From Progne subis subis (lineage: Eukaryota > Chordata > Aves > Passeriformes > Hirundinidae): a stretch of DNA of 64,000 nucleotides. The position numbers were made by a program, and so were the translations under genes. Numbering within the stretch: position 1 is the first letter of the stretch; each line of letters starts with the position of its first letter. Location of the stretch: assembly GCA_022316685.1 (NCBI GenBank), contig JAKJHU010000302.1, positions 159,001 through 223,000 on the forward strand. Direction: 5' to 3'. Below are positions 21,451 to 32,542 of this stretch, piece by piece. The notes under the pieces were generated by a model. That model was given only the letters and a program-made list of their open reading frames with translations, had not been told where the DNA came from and ran no database searches.

Positions 21451-23351
21451 CAGCACCGCCTGCCTCAGGGCCGGCAAGACCCACTCAGGCACCAGGGCGC
21501 TGATGGCCAGGAAAGGCCTGCCACTGAAAATGGGAGCCCAGGCTGTGGCAGCCAAGCTCTCCCAGGAGCCCGGGCCACATCAGGAAGAGGTCAGGTGCCA
21601 ACAATGCCTAGCCCATGGCTCCCCCAAGGCTGTGGAACTGCTGGCCTGGGAACAGCCTCTGCCCTGTGCCGGAGAAGATCCTGCAGACACAAAGACGGCT
21701 GCAGTTCCCAATGCCCAGGCAGTTCTCCCCACCTGCCTGCCAGCTCCAACCCCTTAGCCTCTCACTACAATTGCTGTCACAGAATGCCCCTGCAGCTCCC
21801 TACGAGCTCCTGGCAGACACTGCAAGGCACTGGGAGGCCTCCGCACAACCTTCTCTTCTCCAGCCTGAGCAGCTCCATCTCTCTCTCAAGCTGTCTCCAC
21901 AGGAGAGCTGCTCACCTTAGCAACCCGCTGGCCTCCTCTGCACTTGCTGCAACACTTGCATGGCCTGATGTGCTGGCCACACCAGGAGTGGAATCTCTGC
22001 TCCAGGTCTGGCCCTGCCTGGGCAGCTTCATTCCACAGGCTCAGGCTACGTGTCTGGCTGCTCAGTCCCAGCTGCTGTAACTGGGCAGGATTAGTGCTGC
22101 CGCTGGATCACCAGAGTGATGGCCCCAGCTCGCATGGGCCCGGCCCCTTCCCTTGGGCATCTCTGCCGACGGAAAGCCCAGTCCTGCGTGGGCCACCTGC
22201 AGTCTGGCAAGAGGCTGCCCGTGCCAGCCTCTGCTGTCGCCAGGCAGGGGCAGCAGCCGGCCGTGCTAGCGCTGCTTCCAGCCTGCTGCGAGTCACACAC
22301 CGGGAGAGGGACAGCTTGGCTCCGGGCACTGGCAACTCCCAACGCATTGCTGCAAGGCTGCGATGAAAGCGCACGCACCCTGGCAAGCAGCTCCGGCAGC
22401 TGTGCTGTCCTTCCCCTTGAGGGAAGCAGGGTCGGCGTGCCCTCAGAGCCCCTGGCTATCTTGGCAGCAACTCACACAGCTGCCCACACAGCAAGAGGCA
22501 CATGTTCTCTGGACGCATAAGGAGCTCTGCGTGTCTTTGTTCCCCATTGCCTCACGTGCTCAGGTTGCCGGTCCCTCTGAGGCACCGGCAAAAGGCCAGC
22601 ACACACCTTCAGCCCCCACTCCTCATGTGCAACAAGTTCTTCTGCTCTCTTTGGCCTTTCGGCTGTCCTCAGCTGTTGCTTTCAACTGCCCCACTCGCAG
22701 CGTCCTGCGTCCCTTCACTCGGCCCGCTCTTCCCACACAGGCTAGCCCTTCAGTGGAGGCCTGCCTTGTGTCCCCTCTGCTCCCCAAAGTGTGCTCCACA
22801 GCCCACCGTGCCGGCAAGGCAGCCGCCGTAGCCTTTGGTGGCAGTGGGGGGTCACAGCCCCAGCGCCCCTGCACGAGCCCCAGAGCTGCCACTGGCTGCC
22901 TCCAGGTGAGCCACAGGACACTCTGCAGTGGGCAGCATCAGCCTCTGAGCCTGCACTTGCCTGCCCTTGAGCCTCCCTGGGCAAAGGGCAAATCGGGCAG
23001 GGACGGGACTGCAGGGAGCGGCCATGGCCTACCTCTTGGGCAATCCACAGCCAGCACCAGGCAGCCCCTGCCTGCAGCATGGCGCAGGCACGGCCACACG
23101 GCCACGGCCACACAGGCTGGGCCCTGTGGCCACCCAAGTCATTTCCTCCCCATCAACTGCTGCCAGGCACCAGGCTGCTGTGAAGCGCTGGAGAGGCTGC
23201 TCTTGCAGCGGGGCTGCCCTGGCCAGGTGCAAAGTCACAGTTCCACGTGCTTGCCCCATCCCTGCTTGTGGTGGTTCTTTTGAGAGACCCAGATGACCGT
23301 CGATGGCAAAAGGCACCGCGCTTGCCCTCTGTCCTGGGGCATATCATGACT

Positions 23352-23666
23352 TTATTCTGGGCTCCTGCCCTGCCGGCCGCAGCTCTTCCTTAGCTCCTTC
23401 CCCGTCCCCGCCGGTGCCAGAGAGACAGAGCTCCCGGCAGTCGCAGGCCTTTTTCCCAGAGCGGGGAAGGGCCTAGAGGCAGGGACAAGCCACTCCCCGA
23501 TCAGGGAGAAGGTGGGAGTGGAACAGAGTTGGCTTCCATTCCAGCCTGGGGGATGGGCGCAGCCAAGCAGGGACAAGCAAGGTGCTCCACTTTCCAAGGG
23601 GAACAGGGAAGAAAACATCCCAAACACCAAGATCAAAAGAAAACACAGTATCAACCAAATGAACAC
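23352..23666 (-). other. Possible second minus-strand transcript end, unit 3
   Basis: Copy of the 15481-15795 frame, with the same hydrophobic start and a stop within AATAAA. Confidence 0.3.
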
Positions 23667-24009
23667 ACTCGAACACCAGCTCCCACAAGGATGGGCAGCG
23701 GAGCCTTTGGAGAAGCAGAGTGGAGCCGTAACTGTGTCCCTACCAAGCCTCCAAGCACTGGTATATGGGTCAGCCCCGCAGGCATCTCTCTCAGAAGGAT
23801 GTCAGTGGAAATGACAAAAACACGGGTGAGGGTTGCACGTGATACTTGCTCAGCCTCAGAGGACAAACAGGAGTTTAAAGCGAGTCGTTGGGAATGGCCC
23901 AGCATCCCCAGCCCGTAGGCAAGCCCAGCACTGAGCCAATTCCTGGGAAGAAAAGAGCCCTCTCCCAGCAGGAACACTGCCACAGCTCTTTGGGGGAATG
24001 CTAATTTAT

Positions 24010-25251
24010 TTAATATCTAGGGTGGAAGGGCCCTCCGAGGCCTGTGACCACCTGCCTGGGCTGCGGGGGCCGTCTCGGGGCAGCCTCCTGGAGACCACGC
24101 AAGCGCCATGGTCTCGTGGGCGCCGTCTGTGCCACCCAGCTGGGGCTGTTGCTGCCTGAGTCAGGCACAGCATCCTGAGAGCCCTGCGCTGGACACTGGT
24201 GGCTGCAGGATGCTTGTGGCTCAGCCACCTGCTCCTGGGAATGCCTCTCCTTCTCCAGCCGGGCTCCTGTTTGTGCTTCCCAGCTTTCCCTGGCCGTGTC
24301 AGTGCCCTGGGACACGCCGGGGCTCTCGATGTGCACGGGATGCTGTTGATGTGGAAGGGAGCAGGAGGAGGTGTCCAGCGCTTGCTCAGGCTGCGCAGGC
24401 GCGGAAGCTTTCCTGAGAGGCCGGGAGGGCTGGAGGCCTCCAGGAGGGAATGTGTGGGAGGGAGGCAGGAACTGGGCGCCAGGAACAGGTCTTGGCAGGC
24501 GCAGGATCTTGAAGGGCTGGGGGCTCTCAGCAGGGATGGAGGCTGTGGCAAGCTGCTGGGAGGGAGGCGGCGTCTCGGCGCTGGGGAGGTTCTGCGAGGG
24601 AGGGAGGTGGTTGAGAGCAGGGAGGGACTCGCAGGGTTGGAGGCCGTCAGAGGCGGTGGAAGCTCCCGGAAGGCTGGATCTGGGCCAGCCCGAGCTTCTC
24701 CCAGGGATGCTTGGTGTCCAACACAATCTCCTGGAAGGGCTGGAAGCTGTGCCAGGAATGACCCCTCTGGCTGGGAGGAGCCTGCCAGAGGCACAGAAGC
24801 ACCCGGAGCAGCGGGACGAGGCACAGCAGGGCAGGTGGCCTCGCTTGCCCAGCTGCTGCAGGTGCACCCACAGCGCCCGCCACATGGCAGGATGAAGCGG
24901 AGCCCATGTCCCACGGTGAGCCCGGAGCAGCAGCATCAGCCCCTGAAGCTCCTTGGCCATGCTGACGCAGGGGCCGCAGCTGCCGGGTCCCTTGGGGCAA
25001 GTGGCGGGAGCATCGGGACGCTTCCGAGGGCTCGTGCCAGGCCCGGAGGCCCTGGCAGCCACAGGGGCTCCTGGGCTCCCGCGTGGGCCCCTGGCCCGGC
25101 CCCCGAGCTGCTTGCGCGGCCTCCGAGTCCCGGCCTGCCGGCCCTGCCGTGCCCCGTGGCCAATGACCCAGCGGACAGCCACCGTGGCCAGCAGCAGGGC
25201 AAGTGCAGCCAGCAGGACGCTGACGTCGCTCACGGCTCCGACACGTGCCAT
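24010..25251 (-). CDS. Macrosatellite gene copy 4, unknown function, 413 aa
   Basis: As copy 2 with two amino-acid changes in the basic N-terminal stretch (Arg to Gly in GHGARQ and in GPRGSPG) and at least one synonymous change there. Stop and AATAAA overlap as in the other copies. Confidence 0.45.
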   Translation of the reverse strand: MARVGAVSDVSVLLAALALLLATVAVRWVIGHGARQGRQAGTRRPRKQLGGRARGPRGSPGAPVAARASGPGTSPRKRPDAPATCPKGPGSCGPCVSMAKELQGLMLLLRAHRGTWAPLHPAMWRALWVHLQQLGKRGHLPCCASSRCSGCFCASGRLLPARGVIPGTASSPSRRLCWTPSIPGRSSGWPRSSLPGASTASDGLQPCESLPALNHLPPSQNLPSAETPPPSQQLATASIPAESPQPFKILRLPRPVPGAQFLPPSHTFPPGGLQPSRPLRKASAPAQPEQALDTSSCSLPHQQHPVHIESPGVSQGTDTARESWEAQTGARLEKERHSQEQVAEPQASCSHQCPAQGSQDAVPDSGSNSPSWVAQTAPTRPWRLRGLQEAAPRRPPQPRQVVTGLGGPFHPRY

Positions 25252-25285
25252 CGCGACTGCACTGGCGGCTGTGGGGCCGGCCCGC

Positions 25286-25386
25286 CTTATATAGGGATGG
25301 CCCGGTGACCTCACAATGCTGGGGCCGCCACATGGCGTGACATCACAGCCCAGCCTCACGCCGCGGTCACGCCATTTGTGACCTCA
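25286..25386 (-). promoter_or_regulatory. Unit 4 promoter: TATA plus three TGACNTCA sites
   Basis: TATATAAG at 25293-25286 with the same three CRE-like sites. ERV-B lies about 650 bp beyond. Confidence 0.5.
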
Positions 25387-26034
25387 CAGCACCGCCTGCC
25401 TCAGGGCCGGCAAGACCCACTCAGGCACCAGGGCGCTGATGGCCAGGAAAGGCCTGCCACTGAAAATGGGAGCCCAGGCTGTGGCAGCCAAGCTCTCCCA
25501 GGAGCCCGGGCCACATCAGGAAGAGGTCAGGTGCCAACAATGCCTAGCCCATGGCTCCCCCAAGGCTGTGGAACTGCTGGCTGGGAACAGCCTCTGCCCT
25601 GTGCCGGAGAAGATCCTGCAGACACAAAGACGGCTGCAGTTCCCAATGCCCAGGCAGTTCTCCCCACCTGCCTGCCAGCTCCAACCCCTTAGCCTCTCAC
25701 TACGATTGCTGTCACAGAATGCCCCTGCAGCTCCCTACGAGCTCCTGGCAGACACTGCAAGGCACTGGGAGGCCTCCGCACAACCTTCTCTTCTCCAGCC
25801 TGAGCAGCTCCATCTCTCTCTCAAGCTGTCTCCACAGGAGAGCTGCTCACCTTAGCAACCCGCTGGCCTCCTCTGCGCTTGCTGCAACACTTGCATGGCC
25901 TGATGTGCTGGCCACACCAGGAGTGGAATCTCTGCTCCAGGTCTGGCCCTGCCTGGGCAGCTTCATTCCACAGGCTCAGGCTACGTGTCTGGCTGCTCAG
26001 TCCCAGCTGCTGGAACTGGGCAGGATTAGTGCTG

Positions 26035-26039
26035 CCGCT
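26035..26039. repeat. ERV-B left target-site duplication
   Basis: CCGCT before the 5' LTR; the matching CCGCT is at 33463-33467. The uninterrupted sequence GCTGCCGCTGGATC is seen in units 1-3. Confidence 0.93.
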
Positions 26040-26760
26040 TGTAAGAGTCTGTCTGAAGTTCCCTTCATTTGCCTCACGATCGTCATAAGGACCCCGAGGA
26101 CCCCACTGCAGTTCTGGCCTGCTCGAGGTGGATGCTTGCCAATCGTCTGTAGGCGCATTTTCCTGTGTCACCACGCCACAGTACACGGGCTTTGAGCAGT
26201 GTAATGGTAGTTCTGTACCCGAAGATTACACCTGCTTCACGGTCCCTGCTTCATGACAATAGCCTAGGAATTTCCCCACCTCTTGGCCAAAGGGAACTTT
26301 CTGGGGTAACTTTGGTGGTCCCCCACAGAAAATCCTTCATCTGCTTCGCAATCACCGTGACAGACAGAGATCAAAACCCTCTTGCAAGGACTGAGATTGA
26401 GACCCCTATATGAAGCCCCTCTCAAGGACTGAGACATCAGACCCCGACAACCCCAATACTGGGGGTGGGGGCTGACTTAACCAAAGCGAGATGTTTGCCT
26501 GGAGGCGTGATCGTTGGACCAAGAAGACAATGGCTCTCGCTTACTGCTAAGAACATGAACTACCTGTTCCCCCTCGGGAGCTTCAACACTTTTACCTGTT
26601 CCCCCCGTGACTGAGGACTATAATAAAAACCCCTGAGTTAACCAGAGATTTGGAGAGCGCCTCTCCCCGACGTGACAGGCGGACCCATCGACCGGACCCA
26701 TCGACCGGACCACGAGGACTCCGTCTCCACGTTTGGTAGCTATATCCCCCCTTTCCCCGA

Positions 26761-26806
<46 letters not shown>

Positions 26807-26952
26807 TCTTAATCCCTCTATCACATTTGCTGGGGTCAATCAATAAAAGGTGCATTTGTTTTAATGCTGAAATCCCCTCTGTGTTGTGTTTTGCACTCTG
26901 AGATCAGAAAACGAACCATCACGACCCCCGCTAGTCCGAGCGGATCGTGACA
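26040..26952 (+). repeat. ERV-B 5' LTR
   Basis: 913 bp, TGTAAGAG to GTGACA. TATA-like TATAATAAAA at 26619-26628, two copies of ACCCATCGACCGG near 26684-26710, a CT microsatellite (about 26758-26807) and AATAAA at 26842-26847. Confidence 0.94.
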
Positions 26953-26958
26953 TTAAAT

Positions 26959-26976
26959 TGGCGTCACGGACAGGAT
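26959..26976 (+). promoter_or_regulatory. ERV-B primer-binding site, tRNA-Ser-like
   Basis: TGGCGTCACGGACAGGAT starts 6 bases after the LTR. It fits the 3' end of a tRNA-Ser with a GTCACG acceptor stem, as I recall it, with one mismatch. Confidence 0.55.
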
Positions 26977-27175
26977 TCTGATAGACGGAGGGGTTTGCAG
27001 GGTTGTGTGTAGTCTGTAGTAGGGGAAGGACGTTTCGCTCCAGCCGCACCTAGCCTGTCATTCCCGAAAGGGTTGAACAGAGCTAGAAAGCAAGGGGGGC
27101 GACTCGAATTTCCTGCAAACTGCACACGCCTAAGTGATAAGCACCCCCATACTCAATTGAGGGTTCTGTCTTCAG

Positions 27176-27900
27176 AATTTCACAAAAGATCTCTTAGTGC
27201 AAAAAGGGGAAACTGTCTTTGTGTTTGTGTGTCTCTGGACTGTCTGGGAAGGAAGGGACAACCTGAAGAAACTAAGCAGGGCCTCCCAGGCAGATTTTGT
27301 CTCTTCACCCACTCAGGGAAGCGAAGGGAGACACAGCCGAGCTGTGTGTGTGTGTAACTAAGTGGTACCTCCCTGTTGTGGTTCTGATCCCTTCATAAAA
27401 TTAATGAAACTTTAGTGTAAAAGACTAAACTGTACTTTGAAACTGTTTCTGGACTGTCTGGGAAGGAAGGGACAACCTGAAGAAACTAAGCAGGGCCTCC
27501 CAGGCAGATTTTGTCTCTTCACCCACTCAGGGAAGCGAAGGGAGACACGGCTGAGCTGTGTGTGTGTGTAACTAAGTGGTACCTCCCTGTTGTGGTTCTG
27601 ATCCCTTCATAAAATTTCTAAGAACCTTAGTGCAAAAGGCTAAGCTGCATTTTTAAACTGTTTTGTATGTGTGTGAATTTGGACTGTCTGGGAAGGAAGG
27701 GACAACCTGAAGAAACTAAGCAGGGCCTCCCAGGCAGATTTTGTCTCTTCACCCACTCAGGGAAGCGAAGGGAGACACAGCCGAGCTGTGTATGTGTGTA
27801 ACTAAGTATTTCCTCCCTGTTGTGGTTTTGATCCCTTCACAAAATGACTGAAAATCTTAGTACAAAATACAAAGCTGCATTTTATGCATTACTTGCTAAA
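27176..27900 (+). repeat. ERV-B leader tandem repeat, ~214-231 bp
   Basis: Three long units start at TGGACTGTCTGGGAAGG (27236, 27450, 27680) and a partial one precedes them. Each unit ends with a stretch resembling the gag start: CTTCAxAAAAT then a CTTAGTxxAAAA word. Only the last has the ATG used by the long frame (27844). The array therefore contains decayed copies of the gag 5' end. Confidence 0.88.
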
Positions 27901-30486
27901 CACAATGCCAAGCCTTCTCCGGGAGGAGAAGAATGGGCACAACGTAATTGGTTTAATTTGGAAAACATTGTTGATAGAGTATGCTCTTTACAACATGAAA
28001 CAAGATTTAAACTGGGCAAAAACAAAAGTATCCTCTGCTCAGTTTTGGGAGCCTGTCTTTCAGCAGCTGTAGAAAGTCGCTTTAAGCGAAGAAGTGAGGA
28101 AAAAGCTATAATAGACTCCCTTCAAAACCTAGTTGAAATTTTGCAAAAACAATTAAATGAAGAAAGGAATGAGATCTATGCACTGAGAGCTGCCCTTAGA
28201 GAGGAACATGTTAAAAACTCCTATAATGTTGATTCCTCTATGGAAACAGAAGAGAAGGAAACTCCTCACATTAAACAAATTTATCCCCATAAGGAACTTG
28301 AAACAGTCAAAAACTGCGGGGAAATCTGCTGTCCTCACTTGAGACCCTTGATTAAAACAGAATACAATTACATAAATGATGAAGATTTTGAACCACATAT
28401 CACAACCAAACATATACCATACAGCGCCACTGAATTGGCTAAGCTAAAAAAGGAATACAGCCGCCTCCCACAAGAATCAGAGACAGAGTATGTCTTCCGA
28501 GTGTCCCTCACTGGTGGAGACCAAATTAAATTGACTGAACATGAGGCTAATGGATACTGGGGACATGGAGTTTTTTTAACAACAGGTGATAAGCGTGACG
28601 CTTTGTCCCTAACACAGCGCGCGGCTTTTTGGGCCGGGGGAATAAATCCTCTGGAAAGGGGAGACCCCTTAGCCATAGCTACTACCCCTGACCAACTCCT
28701 AGAAAGTGTTCAAAAAGCCGCCTGTCTGCAAATGATACATGAAAAGAAATTGATTCCTGGTTTTGAATCCCCGATGCAATTACCAGTGAAACCAGAACTC
28801 ATGACCCCTTTAATTCGGGGGCTTCCAGAATCACTCAAACCTACAGCAATTACTTTACAAAAGACCATAATGGCATTAGGTCCTGTGGAAAGGCTGGAAA
28901 GAGTCCTTGGAAGCCCATGCAACCAAACTGAATCTATCGATCCTGGGTTAACTCCATATTCAACCCCTTCTCAGCCCCCAGCTTCTCAATCTAGTTCACC
29001 TGCCAGTAGCTGCAAAGTTTGGACTGGGAGTCAGCTTGCCGCAGATCTCATTAATTACAGTAAAAAGTATGGACCTGTAAAAACCCCGGAGGACACTTTT
29101 ATTAGGCTTTCCCAAGGGAACAAACATTCCCTCACCCTAGCTCAGGATGCCCAAGAGTTGGAAAATATACCCATAGGTCACAATGTAGCTGTCTATCAAT
29201 ACATTGATGATATCCTTGTGGGAGGAGATGAAATAGAAGAAGTGGGATATGTCCAACAGAAAATAATCTCTCACTTAGAAAGCCTGAATTTACAGATTCC
29301 CTCTGAAAAAATCCAAAAACCTTCCCAGGAAGTGAAGTTTTTGGGAATTTGGTGGAAAGGAGATATGACATGCATTCCACCAGATATCCTAACCTCTTTA
29401 GATCAGATTAAAATGCCTGAACACAGGAAAGACCTTCAGCAAGTTCTAGGACTATTAGTGTTCTGGAGAAAACACATTCCAGATTTCTCAATAATTGCCA
29501 GGCCCCTTTATGGTTTGCTGAGGAAAGAGGTGAAATGGGATTGGACCCCTGCTCAGGAGGAAGCAATGCACTTGCTGATTTTTGAAGTAACAGCTCATCA
29601 AGCCCTGGGCCCTATTCACCCTACAGACCCTCTCCAGGTAGAATGGGGACTTGCCTCCTCAGGGCTATCTGTACACCTATGGCAGCAAGGTCCTGAGGGT
29701 CTGATGAAATCTGCTGGTTTTTATTCCCATAGTTTCAAAGATGCTGAAAAAAGATATACTACCTGGGAAAAAGGATTGTTTGTGGTTAGCTTAGCTCTCA
29801 TAGAAGTGGAGAAGGTTGCACAACAACAACCAATTGTCTTGCAAGGCCCTTTCAAAGTTATTAAAACAGTCACTACTGGGACCATCCCACCTGATGGGGT
29901 GGCCCAGGGGACCTCAGTAAGAAAGTGGTATGCTCAGACTGAACATTACTGTAACATCTTCACAATAACTGAAGAAGATGTGAAAGCTGTGAATGATAAA
30001 TGGGCAGTAAATGGGTGCCACAAAGTCACTGCTTTTTGCCCTACACCTCCAAGCATAATTCCCTCACCACAGGGACCTGATGATCCTAAGAATCCTGCAC
30101 ATGACCCTGGACAACCTGCTCTGGTGGACCTTCCTACTGTAGGGGCAGTACCCCTAGTGCTGAAAATCCCTCTGAATAATTATGCATGTATAGTCTTTGA
30201 TGCTCTAGGGAAAGAGCATCAGATAAATTACACGCTGGACAATTCCATCATTCTAATCTTCTGCCTCTTAGTGGCAGATTCTGTTGTGTTTGCTTTTCAC
30301 AGGAGAGCTCCGAGGGACATTAAAGACCATCTGAACCATGATAAGACTAGTGATACTTTTCTGTATCCTAGCACAACCCCATGGCCAGAATTTTTCGGAA
30401 TGGCCTTGGTCCCAAGCTTTTGTTCACTCTACCGGATCCATGGGAAATGTGGAAGATTTAAACCTATCAACTCTTGTTATGCATGA
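27844..30486 (+). CDS. ERV-B Gag fused in frame to C-terminal half of RT, 880 aa, open
   Basis: An uninterrupted frame. Residues 1 to about 380 look like Gag: an N-terminal helical part, a predicted coiled coil at about 84-120 (LQNLVEILQKQLNEE), and a capsid-like region with a TGGD and GYWG pattern. A Pro/Ser-rich linker follows (about 375-395). RT sequence appears abruptly just before the catalytic YIDD (residues 453-456) and continues through FLGIWW and the thumb/connection. Missing are nucleocapsid, protease, RT fingers and integrase. The last ~180 residues are of unclear origin. The end overlaps the env start in another frame. It cannot polymerise DNA alone but could act as a Gag-like protein. 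Confidence 0.85.
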   Translation: MTENLSTKYKAAFYALLAKHNAKPSPGGEEWAQRNWFNLENIVDRVCSLQHETRFKLGKNKSILCSVLGACLSAAVESRFKRRSEEKAIIDSLQNLVEILQKQLNEERNEIYALRAALREEHVKNSYNVDSSMETEEKETPHIKQIYPHKELETVKNCGEICCPHLRPLIKTEYNYINDEDFEPHITTKHIPYSATELAKLKKEYSRLPQESETEYVFRVSLTGGDQIKLTEHEANGYWGHGVFLTTGDKRDALSLTQRAAFWAGGINPLERGDPLAIATTPDQLLESVQKAACLQMIHEKKLIPGFESPMQLPVKPELMTPLIRGLPESLKPTAITLQKTIMALGPVERLERVLGSPCNQTESIDPGLTPYSTPSQPPASQSSSPASSCKVWTGSQLAADLINYSKKYGPVKTPEDTFIRLSQGNKHSLTLAQDAQELENIPIGHNVAVYQYIDDILVGGDEIEEVGYVQQKIISHLESLNLQIPSEKIQKPSQEVKFLGIWWKGDMTCIPPDILTSLDQIKMPEHRKDLQQVLGLLVFWRKHIPDFSIIARPLYGLLRKEVKWDWTPAQEEAMHLLIFEVTAHQALGPIHPTDPLQVEWGLASSGLSVHLWQQGPEGLMKSAGFYSHSFKDAEKRYTTWEKGLFVVSLALIEVEKVAQQQPIVLQGPFKVIKTVTTGTIPPDGVAQGTSVRKWYAQTEHYCNIFTITEEDVKAVNDKWAVNGCHKVTAFCPTPPSIIPSPQGPDDPKNPAHDPGQPALVDLPTVGAVPLVLKIPLNNYACIVFDALGKEHQINYTLDNSIILIFCLLVADSVVFAFHRRAPRDIKDHLNHDKTSDTFLYPSTTPWPEFFGMALVPSFCSLYRIHGKCGRFKPINSCYA

Positions 30487-32213
30487 AAATCAGATATACA
30501 CTAGGCAGGAATGGGAAAACCAAAAAACCTGGCAGCTTCCAGGGATAGTGGGGAAAAAATTAGTATAGGGTGCCGAATGATTAATGGAACCACCTATAGT
30601 AAGGCAATCTTAATCAGTGTTCAGACAAACCAAACATATAAGCACCAAGTGGTCTGCACACATCCAAGCATACAGGACTGTTGGAACAATTTCACACTAC
30701 CACAAACAGTAGAAGTAGTTTGTCTCTGGGCCAAAAATACTGAAGGGCTTTCTTTCAAGTTTAAAATAAATATCACAGCCCAATCTGCTACAGCTCATAC
30801 CACCACCACTCCAACCCAACCACCGGTTATGCTTGGCCCTGGACATTAAGAGAAATAACCAATGTTATTGGAACAGGATTGGGAATTCTAAATAGTATTG
30901 ATTCAGAAGTATTAATGAATAAATTGGCTGCCACAACTAGAGATTTGACTAAATTACAACAACCACTATAGTCGTCCTTATTGGCTTTGGGAACACATGA
31001 GTGGTTGTTATCAAACGTATTACCAAATTGGGAAAAGGTAAATATAAAAGATCATAAATTGATAATTGATGCACTCAATGCTACACAAAACAATGTTTCT
31101 TTGGCTCTCAGCTGTATCCAAGCTCAATTGTGGATGCAGTCAGTTGTTGCCTCTATTATAAGAGAAGGTGAAGAAGGCACTTTCCCTACTGAAATTTGGA
31201 AAATAATTTGGGACAATGCCACTGACTTTGAAAGAGAATTCCAATCCTGGTGGAACTTAGTAAATTTTACTTACAACCCCATTACAAACACGGCTACAGC
31301 TTTTGTGTTGACCATACGAAATGCTTCAGTACATTTGATATTGCCTATCATTGCATTAGGATTGAATTATGATGGAGCTATTCTCTATCCTTCCGAGCAT
31401 AGGGAATGGGCCCATCAAATTGGTGAGAAATGGCAAACTGTTAACTTAGAATCCTGTATTGTCCGAGAACAACAAGGGTTTATCTGTGAAAGTAATGCAA
31501 TTATAGCCCAAGATATTTGTCTGGATACAGAGCAAAATATCTGTCATTTTAAAATTCATCCCAACGAGGCCCCTGGAACAGTCCTTATATATATAGGCAA
31601 TGGCTGTGCATGCTTTAGAACTATTTGTGATATGGTATTTGTAGAAAACATGGTACTGGACACTAAAAATCATTCAAACTTCTGTGCTTGCAATTTTACT
31701 AAAATTACGGGATGTGATTTTTCTTATAAAGCTCTAGTTACTACTCATTACCTTTTGCAATCAAATTACACATTAATTCACAAACTATCACCTACTCCCA
31801 TTGGAATGAACTTAACTTTGGTAAAGCAATTGTTGCTTCACCAGGACTTAATAGAAATTTTGGAAAAAATCAAGAAAGACGGACAGAAAACCCTGATAAC
31901 TGTTCATCATAATGTGAAAGAAATACATCGTGTTATAGAAAGGGTAAGAAAAGATATCGAGCACAAATGGTGGGATACTCTTTTCGGGTGGTCACCTACT
32001 GCCACAAGTGCTTTGAACAAATTGTGTCATCCTATAATTGTCCTCTTGATTTTAGTTTTAATTGGTTTTCTTTTTTCAGCAATCTTATTCATTATGAATT
32101 GGAGAATGATGAAACGGTTAACACGGTTGACGTCCATAATTAATGCTCATAACCTGGCAGATATCCTCTCCCCCATGGACATTCCCAAGACTATTGACAC
32201 AAGACGATTATAA
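30338..32213 (+). pseudogene. env: ERV-B Env, broken by two shifts and one stop
   Basis: The first frame (30338-30568) opens with a signal peptide (LVILFCILAQPHGQ) and overlaps the end of the gag-RT frame. A second frame (30511-30849) holds the rest of a short surface subunit with several N-glycosylation sites. A third carries the transmembrane subunit: GTGLGILN near 30870, an in-frame TAG at 30969-30971, then an open 410-codon stretch from 30981. This has NFTYNP, cysteines in CACNF and a membrane anchor at about 32030-32100. Motif order and wording match ERV-A env closely. Confidence 0.85.
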
Positions 32214-32542
32214 AATTTGAATGTATATTTTGAAATTATTTCCTTTTGTAATTTTTTGAAATTACTTTTGATTTTTTGTGATTTGTTATAAAAGAATTAT
32301 TCTAATTAATACTGATTGTTTTTATTGTTTTGATTAATTGTGATTTGTTTTATAACCTGAATTAATTACTCTTACTTTTCCCTTTTCTACTTTTCCTTTT
32401 CCTTCTTTTTCTCCCTCTCTACATGCTACCTCTGTTTCTCGGGATATACTACCAACGTTGAGGAGTCCTGAAGACCTCGCAACGCCACTACGGAACCCTG
32501 CTGAAGAAGATCTCTTGAAGACAATCGTGAGTCACGGGGTGA
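32214..32542 (+). other. ERV-B 3' untranslated region
   Basis: AT-rich then strongly pyrimidine-rich (CTTTTCC words, 32375-32425), ending CACGGGGTGA before the LTR. The purine run expected for a polypurine tract is weak here. Confidence 0.6.

Larger units (their letters stand above)
20973..24908. repeat. Macrosatellite unit 3 (3936 bp)
   Basis: Nearly identical copy. An extra C near 21645 (CTGGCCTGGGAAC) shifts the plus-strand frames relative to units 1, 2 and 4, which argues that those plus-strand frames are not coding. Confidence 0.92.

Noticed and set aside
26592..26855. Arg-Glu repeat peptide (RERERE) on the minus strand
   Set aside because: It is the CT microsatellite of the ERV-B LTR read in reverse.
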